Source: Eutreptiella sp. 'Long Island Sound 2002'
Taxonomy: Eukaryota > Euglenozoa > Euglenophyceae > Eutreptiales > Eutreptiaceae
Length of the DNA stretch: 64,000 nucleotides
Direction of reading: 5' to 3'
Assembly (NCBI GenBank): GCA_964036045.1
Contig: OZ038378.1
Coordinates: 146,223,767 to 146,287,766, forward strand
The notes under the pieces are model-generated. The model was not told the DNA's origin and searched no databases. It saw only the letters and a program-made list of their open reading frames with translations. Both the position numbers and the translations under genes were made by a program. Positions 12,577 to 23,265 of this stretch are shown here, one piece after another. The number at the start of each line of letters is the position of its first letter. Position 1 is the stretch's first letter.

Positions 12577-12647
<71 letters not shown>
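12105..12647 (+). repeat. Three CA/AC dinucleotide microsatellites
   Basis: AC arrays at about 12105-12147, 12187-12223 and 12578-12647, separated by unique sequence. The cysteine/valine and threonine/histidine frames across them are artefacts of the repeat. Confidence 0.95.
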
Positions 12648-12649
<2 letters not shown>

Positions 12650-12651
<2 letters not shown>

Positions 12652-14593
12652 GTCCGTAAACTCAATGCAGTTCCCTCCCCGTCACATCAGCCATTCAGAG
12701 TTCAGCGCGCAGCAACAAACGAGCCACAGAACTACACAATTTCAAACACACACATTCTCCAGCCCAGATTGGTCCTGAAAATCCTCGATCCTACGCCCAG
12801 GAGCCTGTGCACGCCTTGCTTGCAATATGCTGGCGCATGGATGCTGAGGAAGACGAAAAGCCCTGTGTGGCCCCCATCAAATACCATATGACCTGCATGG
12901 CTGCACAGATCCCATCCGTACAGAAGTGGCCGCAAGCCCCGGTGCAGCAAAGTAGGGGCAATGCAGCAGACAATCGTGCAAGAGCTTCTCGGGCTCACTG
13001 GGGGCCATGTTGGGATGGAGTTGTTCTTGCAGATGCCTGGCAAATGTGTGTGTGAGGATGCAGCAGCAACATTCATGTCTGAACCAAAGCACATCAGGTG
13101 GGTACCCCCTGAGCAGAGGCCGTGGGGGGGGTGTTCGTTGGAAACAACGAGGAGGGGGCAGGGGGTCTGTGCAGAGCGTTGGCAGTTTGCGCCCAGTCTT
13201 GTGTTGTGGGGGAGGCCATTTGTGGGGCCGCCGAAGCCCGACAAAATAGGTGCACACGCAAGCACAGGCTCCCCCCAAAAAGCCGATGCTTGGCAACGTT
13301 TTCTCGCCAAATGCGTGGGCCATGCATACGGAGGCAAATTGAACAGGCTGGTGTGGTCTGCATTGAGGGCACCCAACCCTGGACCTGACGGCCAAGTCAA
13401 AAAGGAGAGCACAGCACCTCAGCCACAGTTTGCTTGAGCTGCCTTTAGCACTTGAATTGGGAGCCATGGACAGGGCACCGGAGGAATTACCTTTTCTCAC
13501 GGGCTGGCCCAATGTGGAGGCGTGGCAGGCACCATGCGCACCTTGTCAGGCAGACATGGAGGATGGGGGTGTTCATGCACAGCCCATTTGGATGGGAAAT
13601 GCTTGTCAGGGGAACCGTTGGCAGACGCCAAAATGTGGCACAGAGAACGTTGATCTGCGTACCAGAGGCGAAATTTCTCGTTCTCTCCCCCATTGGCTGT
13701 TTCCAAACACCCCCGTGTCATGTGGCCGGGGACAACTAAGGACCCCATCCGGTTGCACGAACCTCAATGTCTTCGGACGCTCGTCTCGTGCTATGGCAGA
13801 ACTTGAGATGCCACGCTGCTTCACTATCTTAGCAGTGCCCCTCCCTCGCCCATGATCCCTCGATCCACCTGGCACACTCCACCGGCGATGAGGCCCCGGG
13901 CGCTTGGGTGGTGACGCGCAGCACAACAGCGCACGGGGGCGTGGGGTGGGGCGTTCACTGTATTTGGCTGAAACCCCCATGCGCCACAGAGTTTGGCGGG
14001 CGACACTTTGGCAACCGTTTGGTGCACCACCGATGCCGAGTGAGCACAACCATCGCCCCTGTTCCTCTGGCTCGTGCAGATTGTTCTCCAGCGCCCAGTA
14101 GTCCTGGGACAGGGGGGCCCTCCGCATCAAACACAACCTCCAACCTCTCACCATCCACCAAATGCCCCAGCCCACCCGAAATGGCAACTCAGGTTTGCCT
14201 GCGGGCTCTGGGAGGCCCCCAAACACCAGAATCAAGTGCGCCGACCGTGGTGCATCTTTTGGTGCCCCCCAATCAATCCATGAGACCTACTCTGGACATT
14301 GAAACGCGTCTTTTCGGGACGGGACCCCTTGTCAATGCCCCACCCGCAGCGGGGCCTTGTTTCACAGCCCCATCAAAAGGGTCCTGGAGAACTTACAGCC
14401 CCCGGCAGAACGGTCCTCTAGCAGCCCCTTAGCGCCCAATGTATTGTTGACCAGTCGCTCCCAACATCCACTTCATGCCCCTGTGGCTGCTCAACACAAC
14501 TCCGGGTCAAAATACCTTCGGCGCCGCTCCCCTTGCTTTTGCAGGCAGCCCCTGATCCTTCTCCTCCGCACACACCTTGGCAACGACACGCGA
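12650..14593. other. Unassigned region downstream of the E3 ligase gene
   Basis: Several frames of 130-220 codons overlap on both strands (12732-13412 minus, 12961-13437 plus, 13606-14235 minus, 13908-14432 plus), reflecting GC-rich sequence rather than genes. No protein family recognised. The E3 ligase 3' untranslated region and polyadenylation site should lie just below 14594, but no clear AATAAA-type signal was identified. Confidence 0.3.
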
Positions 14594-14829
14594 TCACTGG
14601 TATGCGCTGTGCAGGAGGTGCACCAGCTCGTCCTTCTCGATCACCCCCTCGTAGCTGATGCCACGCTGCTGCAGTCGCTCCTTCAGCTCCCTCACAGGCA
14701 TTGCACTGATCTCCTCGTGAGTGGGCGGTGGCGGGGCCTCCGCCTCCTGCAGTGAGGCCAAGATGGCTTGCTGCATCAGTGCATCGTCGTCCATGTGGGC
14801 CCCGGGTGGTCCCATACTCACATTGAAGC
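14594..14829 (-). CDS. E3 ligase exon 3, UIM and SAP-like domain
   Basis: Acceptor CCATCAG|GCTTC, then 77 codons to TGA at 14596-14594. The UIM match shows acidic residues followed by L..A...S..E spacing. The SAP-like helix pair (VRELKERLQQRG, then VIEKDELVHLL) ends four residues before the C-terminus. Confidence 0.75.
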
Positions 14830-17800
14830 CTGATGGACAGCAATTCCACATATGCGTGCCCATTTCAGAGGGAACGTCTGTACGGCAACACACACGACAG
14901 ACCCAGTGACGACTTTTCTCGTGGCTTTGTGTGGTACTTTTGTGTGGAAGTATGACTTTAGGGATCCAAAGGGCGAACCAGCAAGGGCAATGGGGGGGGG
15001 GGGGAGGATGGCTTTCCTGGGCTTGTCAGGGGGCCATGCAGGGGCCAGGGGGCAGGGACGGGAATGGGAACGGGGATGGAAAAGGGGAATGGAACTTTGC
15101 ACTTGTGGGAGGGCCACCCCGGGGGCACAGGCAACGCAGACGGCTACGCCCGTGACCCTGACGTACGAACAGCCCCTTGCTGCCCAACAATCCAGAGTAG
15201 GTTCCCCTTGGAGGGAGGCAATGTGCACCTTTGCATGCGAGCGAGCAACGCAGGAGACTTCAAGAGTGAAAGTGGCATATGTTCAACTGTCACTCTCTCC
15301 ATTGTTGTCCGGAGTTCCGCTGTGCCAGTCATGATGCCACAGGGATGATCCTCTCTTTGTACACGAGTCTAGCTCACCCCCCCCCCCCATACACGGGCCG
15401 GCTGGTCAGCTGCCGGGTTCCCTGTGGGCGGGGTCGGTGGGTACCCCAACATACATGCCTCAAAATGATCCCCATGACGTGCGGATCCTTTTAAACATTT
15501 ACAAATGGGGTAAATTTGTTTTTCAATTGCCCGCTCAGCCTCCCATCAGCCAAGGTCTGACTGGGAGGTTGGGTCGGGGGTCAAAAAGTTTTTTTTGTGT
15601 TTTTCATCCATTTTTGAATTCTCCACAAAATTCGGAGTGATTTGAGGGAAAACAGATCAGGTAAACCGAAAAAAATTCCCCCTCGGGTGGCCCAAAAAAA
15701 AAAAAATTCCGGCGCCTTTGGTGCCAACAGTTGTCCCCAAAATAAACATAAAACAAGGGGGCTGGCACAGAAGGCGGCTGTCCCAACGCCCCGCCCCCCC
15801 CGCAAAGCAATTTTCGGGTCGCCCGCCCCCCCCACCCCTCGCTTGCAATCCCAACCCACCGACCCCGCCCACAGGGAACCCGGCAGCTGACCAGCCGACC
15901 CGTGTATGGGGGGGGGGGGGGGGTGAGCTAGACTCGTGTACAAAGAGAGGATCATCCCTGTGGCATCATGACTGGCACAGCGGAACTCCGGACAACAATG
16001 GAGAGAGTGACAGTTGAACATATGCCACTTTCACTCTTGAAGTCTCCTGCGTTGCTCCCCTTTTGTCAGGCCGGGTCCCCTCCAAGGGGGGGGGGGGGGG
16101 GGCAGTCATGAAGTGACGGTTCTCCCCCTGGAGGGGGGGGGGGATTGCACCACAAAACTGTACCATAGTATCACAGTGTAAATCTTTGGCGCCGGGGGGG
16201 GGGGGGCGTCAAATTGTATGCCTCTCTGGACCGCATTGTCGGTGCCCCAGCCACTGCCCTCCGTGAGAACAACCCCAAGGGCCTTGACAAAGAAAACTGG
16301 CGCCCGGGTGGCCCAAAGGGGGAGGGGGTTCGCGTGCACCGACCGGGCCCGGGACCCCCCCCCCCTCCCCCGTTGGATCGGACACGGACAGCAGCGGTGA
16401 TTAGACCGGGGCAGCCACTCCACGAGGGCAGTGATTCCGCACGGACAGTGAGTGCACAACAGCGGTCGTCAAGGGCACCGACGGGACAGCCCCCGCGGTC
16501 GCACGGCGGCGGCGGGGGGGCGGTGACCAGGGCCCGGGCGGCGGGGCAACGACACCTGGCGGCATCCCCGAACAGCCCCGGGAACGCCCCCTGGAACGGC
16601 GGGGGCTGGGGGCGCGTGCGGCTGGGGGGCGGCGGCCGCGGCGGCGGCGGCGGCCTCGGCCGCTTTGGCCGCGCCCTCCGCGTCCGGGTCGAACTCGTGG
16701 CGGCAGGTGGGGCACGTGTTGTGCTCCCGGAGCCACGGGAGGATGCAGTCGCGGTGGAAGATGTGCTCGCAGGGCAGCGGGATGGCGCGCTCCCCGGCGC
16801 CGAACTCCTCCATGCAGACGGCGCAGGACTTGCAGACCTGCGGACGGGGGGACCACGGCGCGCACCACCGCACGCCACCGTTCGGATTGCGTTCCCCCGG
16901 GGGAAGGTCCGGAGTTCCCCCTCCGCTTGGCTCTCCGGCACAGCGCACCCTCCTTTTCCCGCCCCCGTCTCATCGGCCGGCGTACCCACCCACCCTCGTC
17001 CCATGGCCCCGCAGGGCACCGTCCGTCACCCTCTCAGTGCCCGGCTGTCATGGACGCCCACAAGCGTTGGTGTCCACGCGGTCCTTCTGTGCCCGTGAGG
17101 GTCTCGCGGCCGCGGCAGCGGAGGGACTTGGGCGCCGACCTCCGCGGTCTGACCCCCCCCGGACACCGTCGGGGGGGTCCACTCCCCCCGCGCACAAGGG
17201 CCTCTGTGTTTTGGTGCTGCCCGAAAAAAAAACAGACCTCCGACACCCAAGCGTCGTACTCAAGAAGTGGGTGGGGGCGTTATTAAGTTACGGAGGCTCA
17301 AAAGCATCAAAAACGCGCTCTCCCCACATCAAATGGGCAGGCACCGCACTTACCCATATCAGACTTTGACACACTTCATTTGGGGGGGGGGGGGGGTAAT
17401 GGGTCCTCAAAATGTGAAGCAATTCCTCCCCCCGCCCATTCCAGTGCCCACTGAAGGGGGCACTGGAGGAGCCCCCTTCAACGGCGCTGTTTGAGTTGGG
17501 AGGCTTGCCACAAAGGGCTGAACAAGTGTGCCGGTTGGTACTTCCGGGCGTATGTGCGTGTGCGCCTTTTGAGGAGGGCATCCTCCAAAGGCGTGGAGAG
17601 GGGGGCTGGTTGGTTGGGGGGTGGCCGGCGGGGGGGGGGGGGGAGGGGCTCAGAATACAGCTACGGTACCAACTTGCTGCGTTATGTGTTACTCATGTGC
17701 GTGTTGTGTCCAGGACATGATGCGCACCAAAACAAGCAGCGGGGGCAAACGTGGGTGCACCCTGTGAGACCTGCCTGTGCATGACTCTGGTGGGAACATG

Positions 17801-18642
17801 TGCACACGTCCTGTTCCTTCTCTCCTCCAGCGCCCCCTCCCGTGGGAGCCGCAGGCCAACCCAAAACGCAGGACACGCACGTGCCGTGTCGAATGTTTCC
17901 CATTTGTCCTGACACCCCGAGCCCCTGTACCCAAGCTACACAACATGTATGAGCGTGTTGATTTTGGGCAACAAAACTATTTCGGTGCCGTCAGAGGCCA
18001 ACATTTTTGGGGTCTTCTGTTTTTGGCTAAACTTTGGGGGGGGGGGAGGGGGGGGGGCGCAACCAACATTCACACTGCATCAGTTCAATGTTTGATGGGA
18101 TATGCTATGAACAAATCTAGATGAGGCATATACTTCATCTTTCACAAATGCACATATCTACAATCAAACTGCATAATGCAACCTCAAGAAGAAGCAATAT
18201 ATCGGCAAGTGATGCCTGCATTCTACGCACTGTGTGTCCTGCCAGCCTCGGTCACCGTAATCAAGCACTCCTTTGGCTCTCGGTTGCCGTGGTTGTCCTA
18301 GTGTGTTCTATGTGTGTTCATTGGCGGCTGTGGCTGGGGAAAAGGGGGGGGGGGCTTGGCACAAGGTAGAACAAAAAGAGCAGGAAGGACCTGCAGATCC
18401 GACGGCGTCAACTCGCGCTCAGACGATGCGAGCTCCTCAAGGACCGTCTTTTTGGTGGGAGGAGGTCCCGGAGGAGTGTAGGCGTCAAAGAAGCGGTTGA
18501 TCAGAACGTCATCGCCCCCACCGCCGTGCGGCGCCAACTGCATCATCAGCTCCATGAAGCCCGGCTGCTGCAGAAGGGTCCGGAACTGGGGGAATAGCTG
18601 GAAAATGGGGTGCTGGGAGACTTCATCCTCGAAGGACTGCAT
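14594..18642 (-). CDS. RING-H2 E3 ubiquitin ligase with UIM and SAP-like C-terminus (three exons)
   Basis: Proposed exons are 18642-18391, 16837-16528 and 14829-14594, 798 nt in all, giving 265 residues plus TGA with phases 0 and 1 agreeing at both joins. Residues 1-84 resemble the segment preceding the RING in RNF126/RNF115-like ligases, including a GPPP patch and a helix before it. Residues about 89-131 form a complete RING-H2: CAVC, 14 residues, CEHIFHRDC, 10 residues, CPTC. An alanine-rich linker follows. The last exon holds a UIM-like DDDALMQQAILASLQEAE and a SAP-like ELKERLQQRGISYEG segment. It should bind an E2 through the RING and ubiquitin through the UIM. The N-terminal zinc ribbon usual in this family is not visible; a CAG just before the ATG could be an acceptor, so an upstream exon may exist. 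The start is therefore provisional. A 200-bp inverted repeat lies in intron 2. Confidence 0.82.
15243..16057. repeat. Near-perfect inverted repeat, arms about 200 bp, inside E3 ligase intron 2
   Basis: The left arm 15243-15442 and right arm 15854-16057 are reverse complements with one clear substitution and a length difference in the poly-C/poly-G tract. The spacer is about 411 bp. No target-site duplication is obvious at either outer end. In the pre-mRNA it would form a long stem. It could be a fold-back element or a recent inverted duplication. Confidence 0.9.
16528..16837 (-). CDS. E3 ligase exon 2, RING-H2
   Basis: Acceptor CCGCAG|GTCTGC opens the exon in phase 0, and all eight metal ligands fall inside it. 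Two donors are possible: GCCAG|GTGTCG at 16556 (phase 0) or CCCTG|GTCACC at 16528 (phase 1). Only the second keeps frame with the next exon, because the first would reach a stop three codons into it; I chose the second although its consensus is weaker. Confidence 0.75.
16838..18390 (-). other. E3 ligase intron 1 (1,553 bp)
   Basis: Bounded by GT at 18390-18389 and AG at 16839-16838. Contains G-runs at about 17381-17396, 17627-17643 and 18036-18055. Frames within it are GC-driven; no nested gene recognised. Confidence 0.65.
18391..18642 (-). CDS. E3 ligase exon 1 (as visible)
   Basis: 252 nt, 84 codons from ATG to the donor CTGCAG|GTCCTT. It ends in frame immediately before the RING. The sequence upstream of the ATG reads GGTGCAG|G, a possible splice acceptor, so this could be an internal exon. 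Confidence 0.75.
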
Positions 18643-21600
18643 CCTGCACCCGATGGACTGGTGTACAAAAGATGTGCACTCGTGGGAGGGCGCCGGGCGG
18701 TGTCAGGGCAGCACAACAAGCAGGAGGGGCCAAGTGATCAGGAGTGCACCACCACATGTGCGCCATGTCCGCATTCTGTAGCACCAGAGATGCCGTGGAC
18801 TGATGCCGTCAGACCAGTTTTTCTTCCTTTCTTCTTTTTTCCGGATATGGTTGGGGACCACCCGGGATGGGCAGAATGGCATTGGTGGGCCGTCACTATA
18901 CGCAGTTGGTTCCTTTGTGTACTAGCAAAACATCCCAATGCCTTCAACAAGGCCCATTTTGGCATTGAAAATGGGTTAAAAGCGGGTGAAAACTGACGAA
19001 CGTTCTCAACACTGAAAATGGTGGACCATGAGGACGCAAATTGACTTTATTTTTCAAAAGTCCAGAAACACACTTCAATGGACCATTGATATTGGGGAAT
19101 GGTGCACTGTGCCTGTGCTAGGGTAGGGTTACTCGGGGTCACCAAGGGCCGAAGAATTGGTCAAAAACGAATTTTTCCAGTGATCAGGGACCACCGAGGA
19201 TGATACAATATCCTCCTTGTCACGAATTGAAATGCTTGACAATGGGAGCGAGGCGTTCATTCGGTGGCCCACTCCACCTGCACCAAATCTTGCTGGTGTC
19301 CACTGACGGTCTCTTTGTCTTGGGATGCTTACTCCTCTTCTGCAAATGTCAGCGTGGCCCATTGTCTATTGAAGGTTTACAAAAAAGAGACCATTAAAAC
19401 CTTGTTTCACACCTAAGGCGTTCCATTCAAGAGTTGAAGCCTGTTGACGACAAGACAACATTGAAAGTGTACAAGAAGTATCACACAAACTGATTAGGAC
19501 AATAATGATTTTTTTACATCAGAAAAGCACAGTAACAAGATCCCACACGCGGCGTATTTCTCGGCAACTGTTGTAGCTAAACACCCAAATTTCATACGCC
19601 ACAGAATTGTGTACACCAGTAGTTCCACTGCTTCAAAATTCTTTAACACATCAGACTACCTTGAGCTGTAAAAACAACACGGTGCTTGAAGGTGGCATGC
19701 ACAGTACACATGTGAAGAAAATGGTAGTGTGATTGTTGACTTGCCACAAAGCTGACAGAAAGAAAGAGGAGCGCCTGTAGCACAGCACTGAGCTCCATTT
19801 CCATTGGTGTTCCACCATAGTAGACGCGTAATGTAGTACCCTTTCCCCCCCCCTTGCAAAATCCCGGGTTAGCGCGCGACGGTCTCCCGGGTGGGGGGGG
19901 GAGACGGTCGCCAAGTGACGGTCTCCTGGGGGGGGGGGGATTGCAAGGGTAGGCCCCACAACAATGGCCAACACATGTGCACCAAGTGTGCGTGAGTGGT
20001 ACCGTACATGGTCACCGGGAGAAAACATCTTGGGTCTGAAGTAGCAACACAACACACCCATACAACGCCTTTGGAGAGAGAATATCACAGAACACACACA
20101 GGTGCTTGATTTGTAGTAATGGGAAAGCAATGCAAGGCCATGCGTAAAGCAGATGGGCAACACAAACCAGCACAATACATGTTAACTAGAAAAACATGGA
20201 AGTGACGGTCTCCCGGGTGGGGGGGGGGGGGAGTTTGCAAGGGGGGGGGTAGGGTAGTGTAATGTACAGTAGTACCATTCCGTAAACTACGGTAGAACGG
20301 CATCACTAACTAGCTCCAACTCAGTGGCCTCTTTGTCCATGAAAAGTAGCCATTGATGTCTTTGGTACCATTTGCCCTAGTGTACAAGACAGCAACACGC
20401 TACCCTACCGGCGATGGTGCCCAGTGCTGCTCTATGGTCATGCCTGCTTCTTTCAAAATTTGAACGACACTCCTTGGGAAAGCTTCTGCAACAACATCTC
20501 ATGCCACCATTATGCAGACATGATGATGCGACTTTCCCAGAGGAACACCAAATGCAGCACCTGATTACAGTTCTGATCCTGACACCAGCACCAATTCTGA
20601 ACCGGAGCTCCGCAATTCTGATGACCCATCTTCTGCCTCGCATTCCGGGGAGGGTGCTGAAATGCAGATTGGGTGGGCCAACACGGCCTGTGGCATTTGG
20701 GGCCTTGGCCGCCATGGTTTTGAGGGCAGGGTTGACTTGAAGCAAGAGACAGCCTTGTCCCAAAGAACAGGAAGCCCAAACCCTTTGCCCACCACTACTG
20801 TGTTTTGCAGGCCCAGCGACGCCGATACCTGGGTGCTTGCCTGACCAGGTGTTTGGGCACTCCAACCAATGCCAGTCTAGACTACCCCCCCCCCTTTGTA
20901 TAAGCTACGGCAAAGTACCAAATGAATACGGTCCCTACGCCTACTGTAGCTTGGACAAGGCCGTAGATACCCAGGTTCAAAAAGAGAAGATTGCATGATG
21001 AGCTGGTGCAAGAAATGGGAATATAATGCACTAATATCCCCAAAAGCAGAGCTATGTGGCTTCAATTGGGCAAACACTCACAACAAATGTGTCCATGACC
21101 CTATGTAGCTGGCAAATTTGTCACCAAATCCATGTCTCATGTCGCTGCACGAACTTGTACTGAATCAAATTAGGTACCAAATTAATATGGTCCCTACGCC
21201 TGCTGTAGCTTGGACAAGGGCGTAGCTTAAACAAGAGGGGGGGGGGGAGCATGGACCTCTTTCATCGACTGATTCTCTCCTTGGACAGCCTTGACACCGC
21301 TGGATTGCTGTGCCACCCACATGCCTGCCATGCCCTGGCTCCACCGTCCAATAATAGCCCTTGTCCTGTCACACCAGAGAGCCAAACGCCGCTTGCTGCC
21401 GGGATGCTAGGCCACGGGTTCCACCCCCACCAGCGAATTCCTCCCCTGTGGTGACACCTCCATCCTCATTCGGTCCTTTGCAAATAGAGTGAGTTGGTTT
21501 TTTTCCGTTGGTAGCCCCCCCCCCCCCCCTTCCCCGTACAGGCAGACCTGTCGGTTTGGGTTTTTATATTTCCTATTTTTAAGCCAGGGCGAGTTTCAGG

Positions 21601-22879
21601 CTTCCACTGCGCAGACGGCGCCCTAGGACACCAACGAAGGCCGGCACCGACCAGACACTGGCGGGCGAAGATTCCAAAGCTGGCACTTCATCCCTTTCCC
21701 TGCTACTCTTGCCTGGCAGTCCCGGTTGCTGCATCTGGGTGCGCCCCCCCCCGCAGCCCACCACCAATTTTCCTCTCCTCCTTGTGTGGTGTTTCTTGCG
21801 AGACATCTTTGGCCCATCTCTGCACGTCCTGTGCCCCTCGTTGACTGTGACCCCCCGGGGACATTTGGAGAGGGCGATCACACATGTGGGGCCCCTTGTA
21901 TTTATGCCTTTTCCACTTGCACCTGACCATGACCCCAGTGTGCTGAACCTTGACCACGGGTATCCTTTGTAAATGGGCTAACCCACCCCCATTGGGACTG
22001 CATCATTGGACTCATGGACTGGTATCCCCCCCCCAAAAAAAAGAGAGAGACGAAAGATGGTACCTTTTGCTGTTTTGGAGGGATAGAGATGATGTGATGT
22101 GGATCTGCCCGGGTGGCACCATGTCATGAAGAGTAAGGTGCAGGCGGTCGTTAAAACCATGCGCAAGGTACCAAGAAAATACATTTTGGTGGTGCTCATC
22201 CACGCAAGCCCAGACAACAAGTCCTAATTGTGTGCCATGCACCACTTGTGCGCACTTTCATCCAATCCAATGCACCCGTTCAATCATCCTTGGGCTGGTC
22301 TGAGAAGCTGCGCAATGCTGGGCCTTGAGTAGTTCAACACAGCCCAGGATATGGACCACAGCAATGTTCAGAATGCAGTGATCGGGCCTCTGCCTTTGGA
22401 GGTCCAAGCAAAGAACAGAAGGTTGAACATCTTTTTGCAAACTGCCCTGTACATGCAGACAAATCATATCTTTGCACATCACATCCTTACGTTACACACC
22501 CTCACTGAGGACATGCAGCTCATTCAAACCATCCAATGCAAGAGAGCCATCCCTGCCATTCCATTGCCACCCGTCCAAGGATGAGAGCAGCCATCAGCTG
22601 GTCCCCGCTGTTCGGGCTGAGTTCCCTCCCGGACAGGCTTTACAACACATTGCAGCACAAGCACACACGACACAAAAGCGACAACTCAAATTCTATTGCC
22701 TCTAGCAAGGCACCTCAAAGAGAGTGCTAGCACACTAGAGTCAGTCAATTAGGCCAACAGTTAGCCAATCACTCAGTCAGTCAGTCAGTCAGGCAGGCAG
22801 GCATGTAGGCAGAAACACCCAGTTTGGCTTTTTTGGTGGCGGCGTGCATCTACAAGCGATGGTGAACCTCATGTGTGCA
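18643..22879. other. Unassigned region between the E3 ligase and the tRNA-like sequence
   Basis: No gene recognised. It contains dispersed GTGACGGTCTCC motifs (listed separately), duplicated GGTCCCTACGCCTACTGTAG-type sequences near 20932 and 21190, and a TCAG/GGCA microsatellite at about 22769-22803. A minus-strand frame at 22012-22245 includes a coding-like stretch (DEHHQNVFSWYLAHGF) that I cannot assign. An upstream exon of the E3 ligase might be here but was not found. Confidence 0.3.
19875..20240 (+). repeat. Dispersed GACGGTCTCC/poly-G motif, three copies
   Basis: GACGGTCTCCCGGG followed by a G-run at about 19879, AAGTGACGGTCTCCTGGG plus a G-run and TTGCAAGGG at about 19913-19950, and a similar unit at about 20200-20240. 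A related copy is at 16108-16145 and a diverged one at 29668-29712. Confidence 0.6.
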
Positions 22880-22965
22880 GGCAAAGTCAGTGGTTGAGTG
22901 GAAAACCAGTTCGCAGATGGCCGAACGTAGGCTCAAATCCTGTACTTGATAGCCGACCGTGTGAT
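22880..22965 (+). other. tRNA-like sequence with RNA polymerase III-type boxes
   Basis: TGGTTGAGTGG (A-box-like) is followed about 35 bases later by GGCTCAAATCC (B-box-like, 9 of 11 to consensus). The T-arm can pair, but no full seven-pair acceptor stem or convincing cloverleaf forms, so this is not called a functional tRNA. A second B-box-like GGCTTGAATCC lies at about 22988. It could be a tRNA pseudogene or the head of a SINE. Confidence 0.3.
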
Positions 22966-23084
22966 GGGGTGTCCTTCCGCTGTTTTGCGGACCAGGGCTT
23001 GAATCCCACTGAGCACAAACTTTAGAACCCACCCCCCATCCACCCCCCCCCCCACACCCCCAAATACGGGGTGCCAGAGACTTC

Positions 23085-23265
23085 AAAATCGAAAATTTCA
23101 TTGGGGGATCATTTTGTCTCGCAAAACAATGATTTCACAAGGGGTTAGACATCCAATGTCATGCCTTGGGGTATGCTACGCGAACAACCGCCCCAAAAAG
23201 GGGGGTGCATGGCGTCCATGCCCGCGCGTGATCCAACGACCCCTCTTCGAGGTGATTTTCTCAGT
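23085..23265 (+). repeat. Dispersed repeat family 1, copy B
   Basis: Begins with TTCAAAATCGAAAATTTCAT and continues with the shared blocks CATTGGGGGAT, ACAAGGGGTTA, CTTGGGGTATGCTACGCG and GAGGTGATT. It is closest to the copy at 37358-37550. Confidence 0.75.

Noticed and set aside
11767-12643. Cysteine/valine-rich and threonine/histidine-rich frames.
   Set aside because: Produced by CA/TG dinucleotide repeats. Only the short CIA30-like tail at 11767-11880 was kept.
15279-16021. The same protein-like frame (MFNCHSLHCCPEF) on both strands.
   Set aside because: Explained by the 200-bp inverted repeat; neither copy shows family similarity.
16171-17019. 282-codon minus-strand frame overlapping the RING exon, with a FQGAFPGLFGDAA-like stretch.
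   Set aside because: It is in a different frame from the RING ligands and is GC-driven; the RING frame is the one with family support.
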